Of a stretch of DNA of 18,552 bases, positions 6,640 to 14,027 are shown piece after piece. The position numbers were made by a program, and so were the translations under genes. Each line of letters opens with the position of its first letter. The first letter of the stretch is position 1. The notes below the pieces were generated by a model. That model was not told the origin of the DNA. It did not search any database and saw only the letters and a program-made list of their open reading frames with translations. Source of the DNA: JBCCRH01 sp039208045 (GTDB lineage: Bacteria > Bacteroidota > Bacteroidia > Chitinophagales > Saprospiraceae); assembly GCA_039208045.1 (NCBI GenBank), contig JBCCRH010000064.1:1-18552 (forward strand), written 5' to 3'.

Positions 6640-7779
6640 CTATCCCTCATACGAAATCCGATAAATTACATCTGCAAAATCATCTGAAACGAGCATGGAG
6701 CCATCGGGTAGAAATTCTAGGTCGACGGGGCGGCCCATGACGTCATCTTCTGCTGCATTGAGCCAGCCTTCGGCGAAGGGTTGGTAGCTGACGGCCTTGC
6801 CATTGTCTAGCTCGACTTGCATAATGCGATAGCCAATTTTGGTGCTGCGATTCCAAGAGCCGTGCTCTGCAATGAGGATATGGCCTTTATAAGCAGCAGG
6901 GAATTGGTTAGCGGTATAGAACTCTAGACCAAGCGGTGCAACGTGTGGGCCTAGGTTTTGAATGGGAGGGGTGAACTCGGTGCAAGAGCGCTTTTTGCCA
7001 AACTCAGGGTCAGCCATGTTGCCCTGGTGGCAGTAGGGGTAGCCAAAGTGCATATTATCTTTGGGCGCATGGTTGAGTTCACAAGCAGGAATATCATCGC
7101 CCAACCAATCACGGCCGTTGTCGGTGAACCAAAGCTCTTTGGTTTCTGGATGCCAAGTGAATCCTACCGTATTTCGGATGCCCTCCTGCACAATTTCCAT
7201 GCCTGTCCCATCGGGGTTCATCCTTGTGATAGTATTAAACACCCTGTCTTCGGACTCGCAAATATTGCAAGGAGCTCCTACGGGCACATACAATTTATCA
7301 TCTGGGCCAAAGGCAATATACTTCCATCCATGATGGGATTCGGTAGGGTATTTATCAAATACGACTTTGGGGGCAGGAGGGTTGTCAAGCTGTGCTTCGA
7401 TATTGTCAAAGCGCAAAATTCTACTCACCTCTGCTACATAAAGTGCCCCATCTTTGAAGGCTACGCCATTAGGCATCCGCAAATTCTTAGCCAAAGTATA
7501 GACTTTATCGGCTTTCATATCGCCATCGATATCTTTCACTGCGTATACACTTCCTTCGCCGCGCGTCCCTACAAAGAGCGTACCATTTGGAGAGAGGGCC
7601 ATGGAGCGCGCATTAACTACTCCATCGGCGTATACTTCTATTTTAAAGCCGTCTGGTAATTTGATTTTATTCAGGTCGAGGCCTGCTCCATCGCCAGCCG
7701 ATTTTTTGGGTGGATTGATATTGCTACAGGTAAAAAGCACGGAAAGTAATAGCCATCCGGCAACACTTAAATACTTCAT
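6640..7779 (-). CDS. PQQ-dependent sugar dehydrogenase family lipoprotein
   Basis: Six-bladed beta-propeller oxidoreductase of the soluble glucose/sorbosone dehydrogenase type, oxidising a sugar with PQQ as cofactor in the periplasm. I start it at the ATG 7777-7779 rather than an upstream in-frame ATG at 7815, because the shorter form (379 residues) begins with a clean export signal ending LFTC (C18, a loose lipobox). Family motifs visible: ESHHGWKYIAFGPDDKLYV (H149/H150, where the catalytic base lies), EGIRNTVGFTWHP (R202, a PQQ/substrate-region arginine), DNGRDWLGDD, FGYPYCHQG and IAEHGSWNRS. A CxxC pair at C171/C174 sits in a loop following VGAP. The cofactor and substrate are inferred. 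The leader is A-rich without a Shine-Dalgarno site. An inverted repeat (ATTGGTTT 7800-7807 / AAACCAAT 7826-7833) lies just upstream. Confidence 0.85.
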   Translation of the reverse strand: MKYLSVAGWLLLSVLFTCSNINPPKKSAGDGAGLDLNKIKLPDGFKIEVYADGVVNARSMALSPNGTLFVGTRGEGSVYAVKDIDGDMKADKVYTLAKNLRMPNGVAFKDGALYVAEVSRILRFDNIEAQLDNPPAPKVVFDKYPTESHHGWKYIAFGPDDKLYVPVGAPCNICESEDRVFNTITRMNPDGTGMEIVQEGIRNTVGFTWHPETKELWFTDNGRDWLGDDIPACELNHAPKDNMHFGYPYCHQGNMADPEFGKKRSCTEFTPPIQNLGPHVAPLGLEFYTANQFPAAYKGHILIAEHGSWNRSTKIGYRIMQVELDNGKAVSYQPFAEGWLNAAEDDVMGRPVDLEFLPDGSMLVSDDFADVIYRISYEG

Positions 7780-8011
7780 TTTAGTTGTTTTATAATTTAA
7801 TTGGTTTGCGATCAATTTAGGGGAAAAACCAATAGAGGAAGCGTAATTTTCGTCCCCATCTTGTCAAAATTTGTGATTCGGCCCTGTATCCTTTCATCTA
7901 TTTTGCCGTATACACGTTATATAAATCATAAATTGGTGGATTTCCCTTTTCGGAATACATTTTTTTACTGAAATTAGTTAGCAGGATTGAAAGGTCTTTT
8001 GAGGAATTATA

Positions 8012-8716
8012 ATGAAACGCTATATTCTGTGTATATCTACTGTATTAGCCATCACTTATGCTTGTGATCGCCGCACTTCGAGATTAGCTACTTTCGAGGT
8101 GCATGGCATCGATGTATCACACCACCAGCAAGCTATCGATTGGAACAGAATCGCTGCTCAAGATGTTCAGTTTGCTTTCGTAAAAGCCAGCGAAGGAATC
8201 ACCTTCAACGATCCACTATTTTGCCACAACTGGGATGAGATGCAGCGCGTACGCCTACGGCGCGGCGCCTACCACTTCTTCCGCCCCACGGTGCCAGCCC
8301 GCCAACAAGCCCACAACTTCATTGACCGAGTAGAACTCACTTACGGAGACTTACCTCCTGTATTAGATGTAGAAGTACTTGACGGTGTCTCCAAGCCAGC
8401 ACTCATCGCAGGCATCAAGTCCTGGCTGTTCACCGTGGAACTTCACTATGGCATCAAACCCATCTTATACACCAACCTAAAGTTTTACAACAAATACCTA
8501 GCCGGCCACTTCGAAGGCTACTCCCTCTGGATTGCCCGCTACAATGACCGACAACCCACACTAGCTTGTGGCAGCCCTTGGCAATTTTGGCAATACGGCA
8601 ACCGAGGCCAAATTGACGGTATCCAAGGCGATGTGGACTTCAACGTATTTCATGCTTCTCTCGATGCACTAGATTCGCTCTGCCTGAAGCCAAAGCCTGT
8701 TCTTAGTGGTAGATAG
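8012..8716 (+). CDS. GH25 family lysozyme (muramidase), probable lipoprotein
   Basis: Glycoside hydrolase family 25 enzyme of 234 residues that cleaves the MurNAc-GlcNAc bond of peptidoglycan. The N-terminal hydrophobic stretch ends at YAC-D (C18), a weak lipobox but a clear export signal. Family motifs run in order: HGIDVSHHQ (D34), FVKASEG (E61), GAYHFF, LPPVLDVEV (D119 and catalytic E121), LYTN, and a C-terminal WQYGNRGQIDGIQGDVDFN. Length is that of a single catalytic domain without a binding module. The ATG is preceded by GAGG at 8001-8004, a rare Shine-Dalgarno-like site in this window. The stop TAG (8714-8716) lies at the edge of a heptamer repeat array, and the last residues (LSGR) appear to be encoded by repeat-like sequence. 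It may be used in wall turnover or against other bacteria; the sequence does not tell which. Confidence 0.92.
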   Translation: MKRYILCISTVLAITYACDRRTSRLATFEVHGIDVSHHQQAIDWNRIAAQDVQFAFVKASEGITFNDPLFCHNWDEMQRVRLRRGAYHFFRPTVPARQQAHNFIDRVELTYGDLPPVLDVEVLDGVSKPALIAGIKSWLFTVELHYGIKPILYTNLKFYNKYLAGHFEGYSLWIARYNDRQPTLACGSPWQFWQYGNRGQIDGIQGDVDFNVFHASLDALDSLCLKPKPVLSGR

Positions 8717-8717
8717 T

Positions 8718-8794
8718 GGTGGTCAGTGGACAGTGGTCAGTAGACGGTGGTCAGTGGTCAGTGGACAGTTGTCAGTAGACGGTGGTCGGTGGAT
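8718..8794 (+). repeat. Heptamer tandem repeat array (consensus RGTGGWC)
   Basis: Eleven contiguous 7-bp units run from 2 nt after the GH25 stop codon to 8794. Most match RGTGGWC with single substitutions (AGTGGTC, AGTGGAC, AGTAGAC, GGTGGTC, AGTTGTC). A 14-mer formed by AGTAGAC plus GGTGGTC recurs at 8739 and 8774, a 35-bp higher-order period, which suggests growth by duplication of blocks. Degenerate units may extend left into the GH25 stop region (AGTGGT at 8705). The array is G-rich on the GH25 sense strand. Confidence 0.88.
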
Positions 8795-8806
8795 ACTCCT
8801 AACTCG

Positions 8807-8849
8807 TCCTCCGCCCTCCTTTCCTCCATCCTCCTTTCCTCCGTCCTCC
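8807..8849 (-). repeat. Pyrimidine-rich repeat downstream of the DUF1501 gene
   Basis: C/T-rich tract of TCCTCC-type units. It includes a 15-bp direct repeat differing at one base: TTTCCTCCATCCTCC at 8820-8834 and TTTCCTCCGTCCTCC at 8835-8849. Read on the minus strand it is a G/A-rich tract beginning 5 nt after the stop codon of the DUF1501 gene. Confidence 0.75.
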
Positions 8850-8854
8850 CCAAC

Positions 8855-10054
8855 CTACAATACTTCCAGTCCTCTGAACGCTCTCGTTCCCAGTACCTTC
8901 GGTGAATCTGCATCTAGCCATTTTTCCAACACGCTAGCATACACATCCCGGAAGTCCACCTGATAGATTAGATCGCCATTATTCAGGTTAGATAAGTCGG
9001 GGGCAGCATTGAAAAAGCCGGGGCGCTTTAGGCTACCTCCAATAAGGAATAGATTATTGGCAGTGCCGTGGTCTGTTCCTTTACTGCCGTTTTGTTGGAC
9101 TCTGCGACCAAATTCGGAGAAGGTCATAATCAAGGTATCCTGAAGTAGGTGGTGCTGTTTTAGGTCTGCTACTAAGGCTTTAACCCCTTCGGCATACTGC
9201 TGGAGCAGCCGTCCTTGCTTATTGGTCTGGTTGACATGCGTATCGAAACCTGTTAGGCTGACATAATAGATGCGCGTATCCGTATCCGCAGTGATGAGTT
9301 CTGCTACTTGCTTGAGGGATTTTCCAAAAGGTGTCTTGGGATATTTTCCCTTCGACTTGAACACTTTTGACTGCTCGTACAAGTAGCTAGCAGAAGCCTG
9401 GGTGTCAATCATGGTTTTGTATAAGTAGGCTACTTCCTCTTCATGATGGTGATGGTCAAACTGTTCGCCAATTGCTTTTAGATACGCATTGCTGGTTGTT
9501 CGATTTAGTTGTCGGGGATCACTCATAGCAAAGCCACTGTGGGTTGCTCCTTTTAGGGCTAAGCTTAGGCTATCGTCCACTTCTAAGGCATGGTGGGGCG
9601 ACTGGCACGCTTGGCAATCACTATCTAAGTAGCGGCCAAGCCAGCCTGAACTCCAGTATTCGCTGCTACTACTGGCAGTATGCCAGATATCCATTGACCG
9701 GAAATGCGATCGATCAGGATTGGGATAGCCGACACTATTTATAATGCTAACTAGGCCTTCATCATATAGCGATTGTAGGGCAGTCATGGCAGGGTTCAGC
9801 CCCAGCTCGTCACTGATGCGCAGGACCTTGTCTTTTCCAATCCCAATACTGGGGCGACTCTTGTAATAAATATCATTTCGGTAGGGTACTACTGTATTAA
9901 GGCCATCGTTACCTCCAGAGAGCTGAATGACAATCAGAATTTTTCCGCTGCGGCTTTGGTATGTTGGTAAACCGGAAAATCCTTGTAAAAAGGAAGGCAC
10001 CATCCAAGCAGTAGAAGCAAAGGCGGAGTTCTTGAGGAAGTTTCTTCTGTTCAT
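8855..10054 (-). CDS. DUF1501 domain protein, Tat-exported
   Basis: Protein of 399 residues of the DUF1501 family, related in fold to the alkaline phosphatase/sulfatase superfamily; the biochemical role is unknown. The N-terminus (NRRNFLK, residues 2-8, then a hydrophobic stretch) is a twin-arginine signal, which predicts export of a folded, perhaps metal-loaded, protein. Conserved family segments are VIQLSGGNDGLNTVVPY (about 43-58), SGWLGRYLD, GFDTHVNQ (269-276), TFSEFGRRVQQNGSKGTDHG (311-330) and TANNLFLIGG; D and H residues in these are plausible metal ligands. Residues 200-207 read DHHHHEEE, a charged His-rich patch. The gene follows the DUF1800 gene by 19 nt on the same strand, the usual partnership for these families. 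Stop TAG at 8855-8857 abuts the pyrimidine-rich repeat. Confidence 0.9.
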   Translation of the reverse strand: MNRRNFLKNSAFASTAWMVPSFLQGFSGLPTYQSRSGKILIVIQLSGGNDGLNTVVPYRNDIYYKSRPSIGIGKDKVLRISDELGLNPAMTALQSLYDEGLVSIINSVGYPNPDRSHFRSMDIWHTASSSSEYWSSGWLGRYLDSDCQACQSPHHALEVDDSLSLALKGATHSGFAMSDPRQLNRTTSNAYLKAIGEQFDHHHHEEEVAYLYKTMIDTQASASYLYEQSKVFKSKGKYPKTPFGKSLKQVAELITADTDTRIYYVSLTGFDTHVNQTNKQGRLLQQYAEGVKALVADLKQHHLLQDTLIMTFSEFGRRVQQNGSKGTDHGTANNLFLIGGSLKRPGFFNAAPDLSNLNNGDLIYQVDFRDVYASVLEKWLDADSPKVLGTRAFRGLEVL

Positions 10055-10073
10055 AGATCTATCTTTTTAGGGG

Positions 10074-11441
10074 TTAGCAGGTTTGATATTCGGGTAACGA
10101 TAGCAATTTTAGCGTAAGCTCCCCTACGTATTCCGCAGGAGTAGTGGCCTTGATTTGCTGGTGGATAAATTGTTGATCGAGCTTTGGTTTTTGGGTAAAA
10201 AAGAGGCTGCACAGCGTATCGAAGACAGCCTTTTCGGATTGGCCAGTAGTCATTTCTACCACAGGTTCCAGGTCTATTTCAGCGGCAAGTCGCTTAAAGG
10301 CTTTGCCCCTACTGCTTGCCTTTAGGTCGTCTTTAGCACGTAGATTTACGGAGGCATTATTAAAAAGATAAGAGGCTAAGTTGAGCCGAAGCATGAGGGT
10401 GGAATTGTCAATCCAAGTCCGCCCGCCAGGCCAGCCTGCCACATTTGGTGGGTTGAAAAGAACTTGCCCTAGCGAGCGCTCCAAAAATAAGAGGCTACGG
10501 GTATCCCGAAAATAGACATTCAAGTCGCGCGTAATTCCTGCCATTAGCTCAACAGGAGACTTAATCTTGACGCCTATATTTTCAGGGGCATAGAACCAAT
10601 CCGCCTCAAAAAGGGTGCGCATCATGCGGCTAATATCATAGTTAGAGTTGTAGAAGACATTGGCTAGCTGCTGCACCTGCGACGCATTGACTTTGGGGTT
10701 GACAAAATAGCGATAGACCTTGGTAGCAATAAAGTGAGCTGTCTCTCGCCGTTCCAAAATCATATCAATAATGTCATCGCCATTATATTTGCCCGTTTTG
10801 CCGAAAAAAGTTTTCTTGCCATAGTCGTGCTGAAAGCTTCGGAATACAAAATTGCCAGCTAGGTTAGAAGACCAACCGGTAAAAGCTCGTGCTGCTTCTT
10901 TCACATCTTGTTCCGTGTAATTCCCTCGTCCAATGGTGAATAGCTCCATGAGCTCGCGCGCAAAATTTTCATTGGGTTGCTTTTTTTTGTTCTGCTGATT
11001 ATTCAGATAGCGGATCATAGCAACATCTTTGGCGATAGCCTGTGCGAGACTCCGGAAATTGCCGAGCGCATGCTCGCGAATGGTATTGAGTTGGGCAGTG
11101 GCTAAGGAACCCAGTCTAGACCGACAGGCAAAGTGCCCATGCCAAAATAGACTCATGCGCTCTAACAAATCGCTGTATTGCGGATTGCCCATGCGATAGA
11201 CCCAATCGAGGTTGAGCTTGCGCACTTTCTTTTCATTTTCTTTTCGCAAGGCTACCCGCTGTTCGTCGGATAGTCTCTTCTTGGGGATAGTCGTGGTGGC
11301 TCCTTTTACAGGCACTTTCTTTCCCGCTGCTAGAAACAAATCATCAATGGCCATACTAATAGGCCAATCTTTTTTTTCTTGCCACTGCTGGGGGCTGAGC
11401 CCAAAGCCTGCTCGCCAATACAAATGCTGGATATTTGCCAT
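10074..11441 (-). CDS. DUF1800 domain protein
   Basis: Protein of 455 residues covering the DUF1800 domain from end to end: HLYWRAGFGLSP (6-17), RMSLFWHGHFAC (95-106), NFARELMELFTIGRGNYTEQDV (from 159), EAARAFTGWS, HDYGKKTFFGKTG (205-217), ETAHFIATKVYRYFVNP (233-249), SPVELMAGI, and FNPPNVAGWPGGRTWID (329-345). Function is unknown; family members co-occur with DUF1501 proteins and some are linked to the cell envelope or carbohydrate use. Unlike its partner, no signal peptide is visible: the domain motif starts at residue 6. An upstream extension cannot rescue one, because the preceding sequence has no plausible signal. It is the first gene of the two-gene operon and is divergent from the thioredoxin pair; the promoter must lie in 11442-11608. 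Confidence 0.9.
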   Translation of the reverse strand: MANIQHLYWRAGFGLSPQQWQEKKDWPISMAIDDLFLAAGKKVPVKGATTTIPKKRLSDEQRVALRKENEKKVRKLNLDWVYRMGNPQYSDLLERMSLFWHGHFACRSRLGSLATAQLNTIREHALGNFRSLAQAIAKDVAMIRYLNNQQNKKKQPNENFARELMELFTIGRGNYTEQDVKEAARAFTGWSSNLAGNFVFRSFQHDYGKKTFFGKTGKYNGDDIIDMILERRETAHFIATKVYRYFVNPKVNASQVQQLANVFYNSNYDISRMMRTLFEADWFYAPENIGVKIKSPVELMAGITRDLNVYFRDTRSLLFLERSLGQVLFNPPNVAGWPGGRTWIDNSTLMLRLNLASYLFNNASVNLRAKDDLKASSRGKAFKRLAAEIDLEPVVEMTTGQSEKAVFDTLCSLFFTQKPKLDQQFIHQQIKATTPAEYVGELTLKLLSLPEYQTC

Positions 11442-11608
11442 GTTATGCTTTTGATACTACTATAGATAAGACGGGAGTAAGGCACTATCGTTTAAACGCT
11501 ATTTCTTAACAAAATCGTAAAAAATGCAACTTGCTTTTTTTGCATGCGTTCTTAAACTGTGCATCCATTGTAGAATCCTTATATTGCAAAAAACAAAATA
11601 ATAGCATC

Positions 11609-12787
11609 ATGATATTCAGATATTTGCTGGCAATAGTGCTTTGTTTAGTAATGACTCAAGGGAGCTTTGCTCAAGGTATTGATTTCTTTAAGGGTAGTTT
11701 TGACGAGGCCTTATCCACCGCGAAGAAAGAAGGAAAACTCATTTTTGTGGATGCCTATGCCGTCTGGTGCGGGCCTTGTAAGCGTATGGCAAAAACGGTC
11801 TTTCCAGATGAAAAAGTAGGGCAGTTTTACAATAAGAATTTTGTAAATATTAAGATGGACATGGAAAAAGGAGAGGGGCTGACTTTCCGCAAAAAATACC
11901 CAGTATCCGCTTTTCCTACGCTCTTCTACATTGATGATGCTGGCCAAGTGGTACAAAAAGTAAAAGGGGCGCGCCAAGCTGAGGGTTTTATTGGCCTAGG
12001 TAAGCAAGCTCTACAAAAGGCAGACCGTAGTGGTGCCTATTTGGAAGAATATGAAAAAGGGAAGCGCGACCCCGAATTTATCTATGAATATATTCGGGCA
12101 CTAAATAGAGCGGGAAAACCAAGCTTAAAGATTGCAAATGACTATCTGAAAGGCCAAAAAGACTTAACTACGCCAGCAAACCTCAATATTTTATTTGAAG
12201 CTACTACAGTGGCTGATTCTAGAGTGTACAGTTTATTCATTAAAAATCGGGAAGCGATTACAGAATTGCACGGGGCAGCGGCTGTAGCAGAACGCATCGA
12301 ACTAGCCTGCCAGGGCACCGTAAAAAGAGCAATCGAATTTCAAAGTGAAGACCTTCTAGAAGAGGCCATCAATAAAATGGAACGTGACTACAAAACTAAA
12401 GGCGATAGCTTTGCGGCCAAGGCGCAGATGGATTATTATCTAGCTATGCGGGATGCGGATGCTTACTTAGATGCCTCGAAGGATTACGCCAAGGAAGTTG
12501 CTAAAGACAACCCAGAAGAACTCTATCAATTGTCGGCAGAACTCACTAACCACTTCCGGAAAAACCCCAGCGTAATGAAAGAAGCAGAGAAATTTGCTGG
12601 TAAGGCCGCTAAAAAGGGAGGGGACAACTATCGTTATTATCTCAATTATGCCAGTATTCTCAATATGAATGGAAAAAAATCGCAAGCGCTGAAAGCAGCT
12701 CAAAAATCAAAGGAATTTGCAAAAAGTGAAGGCCCTAAAGCAGTGCGTATGGTAGAGGTTATCATCCGTTCCATTCAAGAAAGCTGA
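11609..12787 (+). CDS. Exported thioredoxin-fold protein with helical C-terminal region, copy 1
   Basis: Protein of 392 residues; the ATG at 11609 is chosen because it directly precedes a signal peptide (MIFRYLLAIVLCLVMTQG, cleavage near SFAQ), whereas the upstream TTG extension adds a non-signal segment. Residues 25-135 form a thioredoxin domain with the redox motif WCGPCK (W53, C54, C57), DMEKGEG (84-90) and the cis-proline loop FPTLFY (P103). The remaining 250 residues are charged and helical, with a TPR-like end (YRYYLNYASILNMNGKKSQALKAAQKS). Such periplasmic proteins usually reduce, isomerise or shuttle disulfides; the partner is unknown. The gene is 60 bp upstream of a paralogue with the same layout. 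No strong Shine-Dalgarno site is present, only an A-rich leader. A short inverted repeat (ATGCAA/TTGCAT, 11524-11545) lies in the divergent gap. Confidence 0.88.
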   Translation: MIFRYLLAIVLCLVMTQGSFAQGIDFFKGSFDEALSTAKKEGKLIFVDAYAVWCGPCKRMAKTVFPDEKVGQFYNKNFVNIKMDMEKGEGLTFRKKYPVSAFPTLFYIDDAGQVVQKVKGARQAEGFIGLGKQALQKADRSGAYLEEYEKGKRDPEFIYEYIRALNRAGKPSLKIANDYLKGQKDLTTPANLNILFEATTVADSRVYSLFIKNREAITELHGAAAVAERIELACQGTVKRAIEFQSEDLLEEAINKMERDYKTKGDSFAAKAQMDYYLAMRDADAYLDASKDYAKEVAKDNPEELYQLSAELTNHFRKNPSVMKEAEKFAGKAAKKGGDNYRYYLNYASILNMNGKKSQALKAAQKSKEFAKSEGPKAVRMVEVIIRSIQES

Positions 12788-12847
12788 TAGGCTTATTTTG
12801 TCAGTTATATACATCATTTCAAACCATAAAATAAATAACCAATAGAT

Positions 12848-14020
12848 ATGAAACATAGCGTCTCTACTTTCCTAATTGCTTTTTTTGCAATACTCAGTTT
12901 ACAAGCCCAAGATGGGATGGTTTTTACAGAAGGGAACTGGGAGTCTGTACTGCAAAAAGCGAAAGAACAGGATAGAATTATCTTTTTTGATGCCTACACT
13001 ACTTGGTGTGGCCCGTGTAAAAAACTTGCAAGGGAGGTTTTTCCTGACCCTGAAGTTGGCAAATTCTACAATGCCAATTTTATTAATGTGTCTTTTGATA
13101 TGGAGAAAGGCGAGGGTACCGAGCTAGCAGCTAAGTACAACGTACAAGCTTATCCTACCTTACTATTCATTGATGCAAACGGAAAGATGGTGCATCGAAC
13201 AGCGGGGTATATGCCAGCTCCACAGTTTGTGCAGCTTGGTAAAGAAGCCATTGATCCGGCCAAAAACCTGCAAGGTATGCGCACTAAGTTTGAAGATGGC
13301 TATCGCGACCCCGACTTTCTGTACGATTATACCGAAAAGGCAATGATGGCAATGGATGGGAGTCAGCAGGAAATTGTGGAAGCATATCTAGGGACACAGG
13401 CAGATTTAAACTCTAAGCGCAATGTGAAATACATTTTTGATTATTTAGATGATCCAGATTCTAGGGCCTTCGAATTTATGGTTCAGCGCAAAGATTTATT
13501 TGTGGATATGTTTGGAGAGGCCGCAGTTGGAAATAAAATCAAGCGCGCGATCAACAACAAAATTTATTATGGCGGAACGGAGAACCTATCACTAGAGGAG
13601 ATTAAAGGTTTGTATGAAAAAGCATATCCAGAAAAGGCTGAAGAGTTCTTCGCACAATTTAAAATTAACTACTACCGACGTGCTAAGGATATACCAAAAT
13701 TTGCGCAAGCAGCAGTAGATTACTTCAATACCTATCCTTCTTCCAACCCTTCAGAACTCAATAATATTGCTTGGACTTTCTACGAAGAAGTAGAGGATAA
13801 AGCACTACTTGCTGAAGCAGCAAAATGGGCAGAGCAATCCGTTGCACTCCGTGGGCAATACTACAACTATGATACGCTCGCAGCCGTTTACACCAAGCTG
13901 GGAAAAACAGACAAAGCTATAGCGGCTGCTAAAAAGGCTATCGAAATAGCAAAGTCGACGGGGGAAGAGTATAAGGCGACAGAAGATATGCTCAATAAAT
14001 TGCTAGACGCCAGAGGGTAG
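12848..14020 (+). CDS. Exported thioredoxin-fold protein with TPR-like C-terminal region, copy 2
   Basis: Protein of 390 residues, a tandem paralogue of the preceding gene. The signal peptide ends near LQAQ (residue 21). The thioredoxin domain has WCGPCK (W53, C54, C57) and YPTLLF (P103) at exactly the same residue numbers as copy 1. A hand alignment of the 45 residues around the active site gives 30 identities. The C-terminal region is more diverged, but also helical, ending in recognisable TPR units (YYNYDTLAAVYTKLGKTDKAIAAAKKAIEIAK). The conserved first half and diverged tail suggest that redox function is retained while partner choice has changed. The stop lies 7 nt before the ftcD start, so co-transcription with ftcD is likely. 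The 60-bp gap to copy 1 shows no convincing terminator. Confidence 0.88.
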   Translation: MKHSVSTFLIAFFAILSLQAQDGMVFTEGNWESVLQKAKEQDRIIFFDAYTTWCGPCKKLAREVFPDPEVGKFYNANFINVSFDMEKGEGTELAAKYNVQAYPTLLFIDANGKMVHRTAGYMPAPQFVQLGKEAIDPAKNLQGMRTKFEDGYRDPDFLYDYTEKAMMAMDGSQQEIVEAYLGTQADLNSKRNVKYIFDYLDDPDSRAFEFMVQRKDLFVDMFGEAAVGNKIKRAINNKIYYGGTENLSLEEIKGLYEKAYPEKAEEFFAQFKINYYRRAKDIPKFAQAAVDYFNTYPSSNPSELNNIAWTFYEEVEDKALLAEAAKWAEQSVALRGQYYNYDTLAAVYTKLGKTDKAIAAAKKAIEIAKSTGEEYKATEDMLNKLLDARG

Positions 14021-14027
14021 CCACATA

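Noticed and set aside
6958..7659. Plus-strand open frame of 233 codons
   Set aside because: It lies antisense within the PQQ dehydrogenase gene, which has clear family motifs; the antisense product shows no recognisable domain.
7780..7815. Upstream ATG extending the PQQ dehydrogenase by 12 residues
   Set aside because: The extra residues are polar and displace the export signal; the A-rich leader before 7779 fits a Bacteroidota start.
8718..8794. Possible CRISPR-like array
   Set aside because: Units are 7 bp, contiguous and without spacers; no cas gene is nearby. It is a simple tandem repeat.
8706..8963. Plus-strand open frame of 85 codons
   Set aside because: It consists of translated heptamer and pyrimidine repeats and then runs antisense to the DUF1501 gene; no protein character.
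11531..11608. Upstream TTG start extending the first thioredoxin-like protein by 26 residues
   Set aside because: The extension would bury the signal peptide; the ATG at 11609 directly precedes it.
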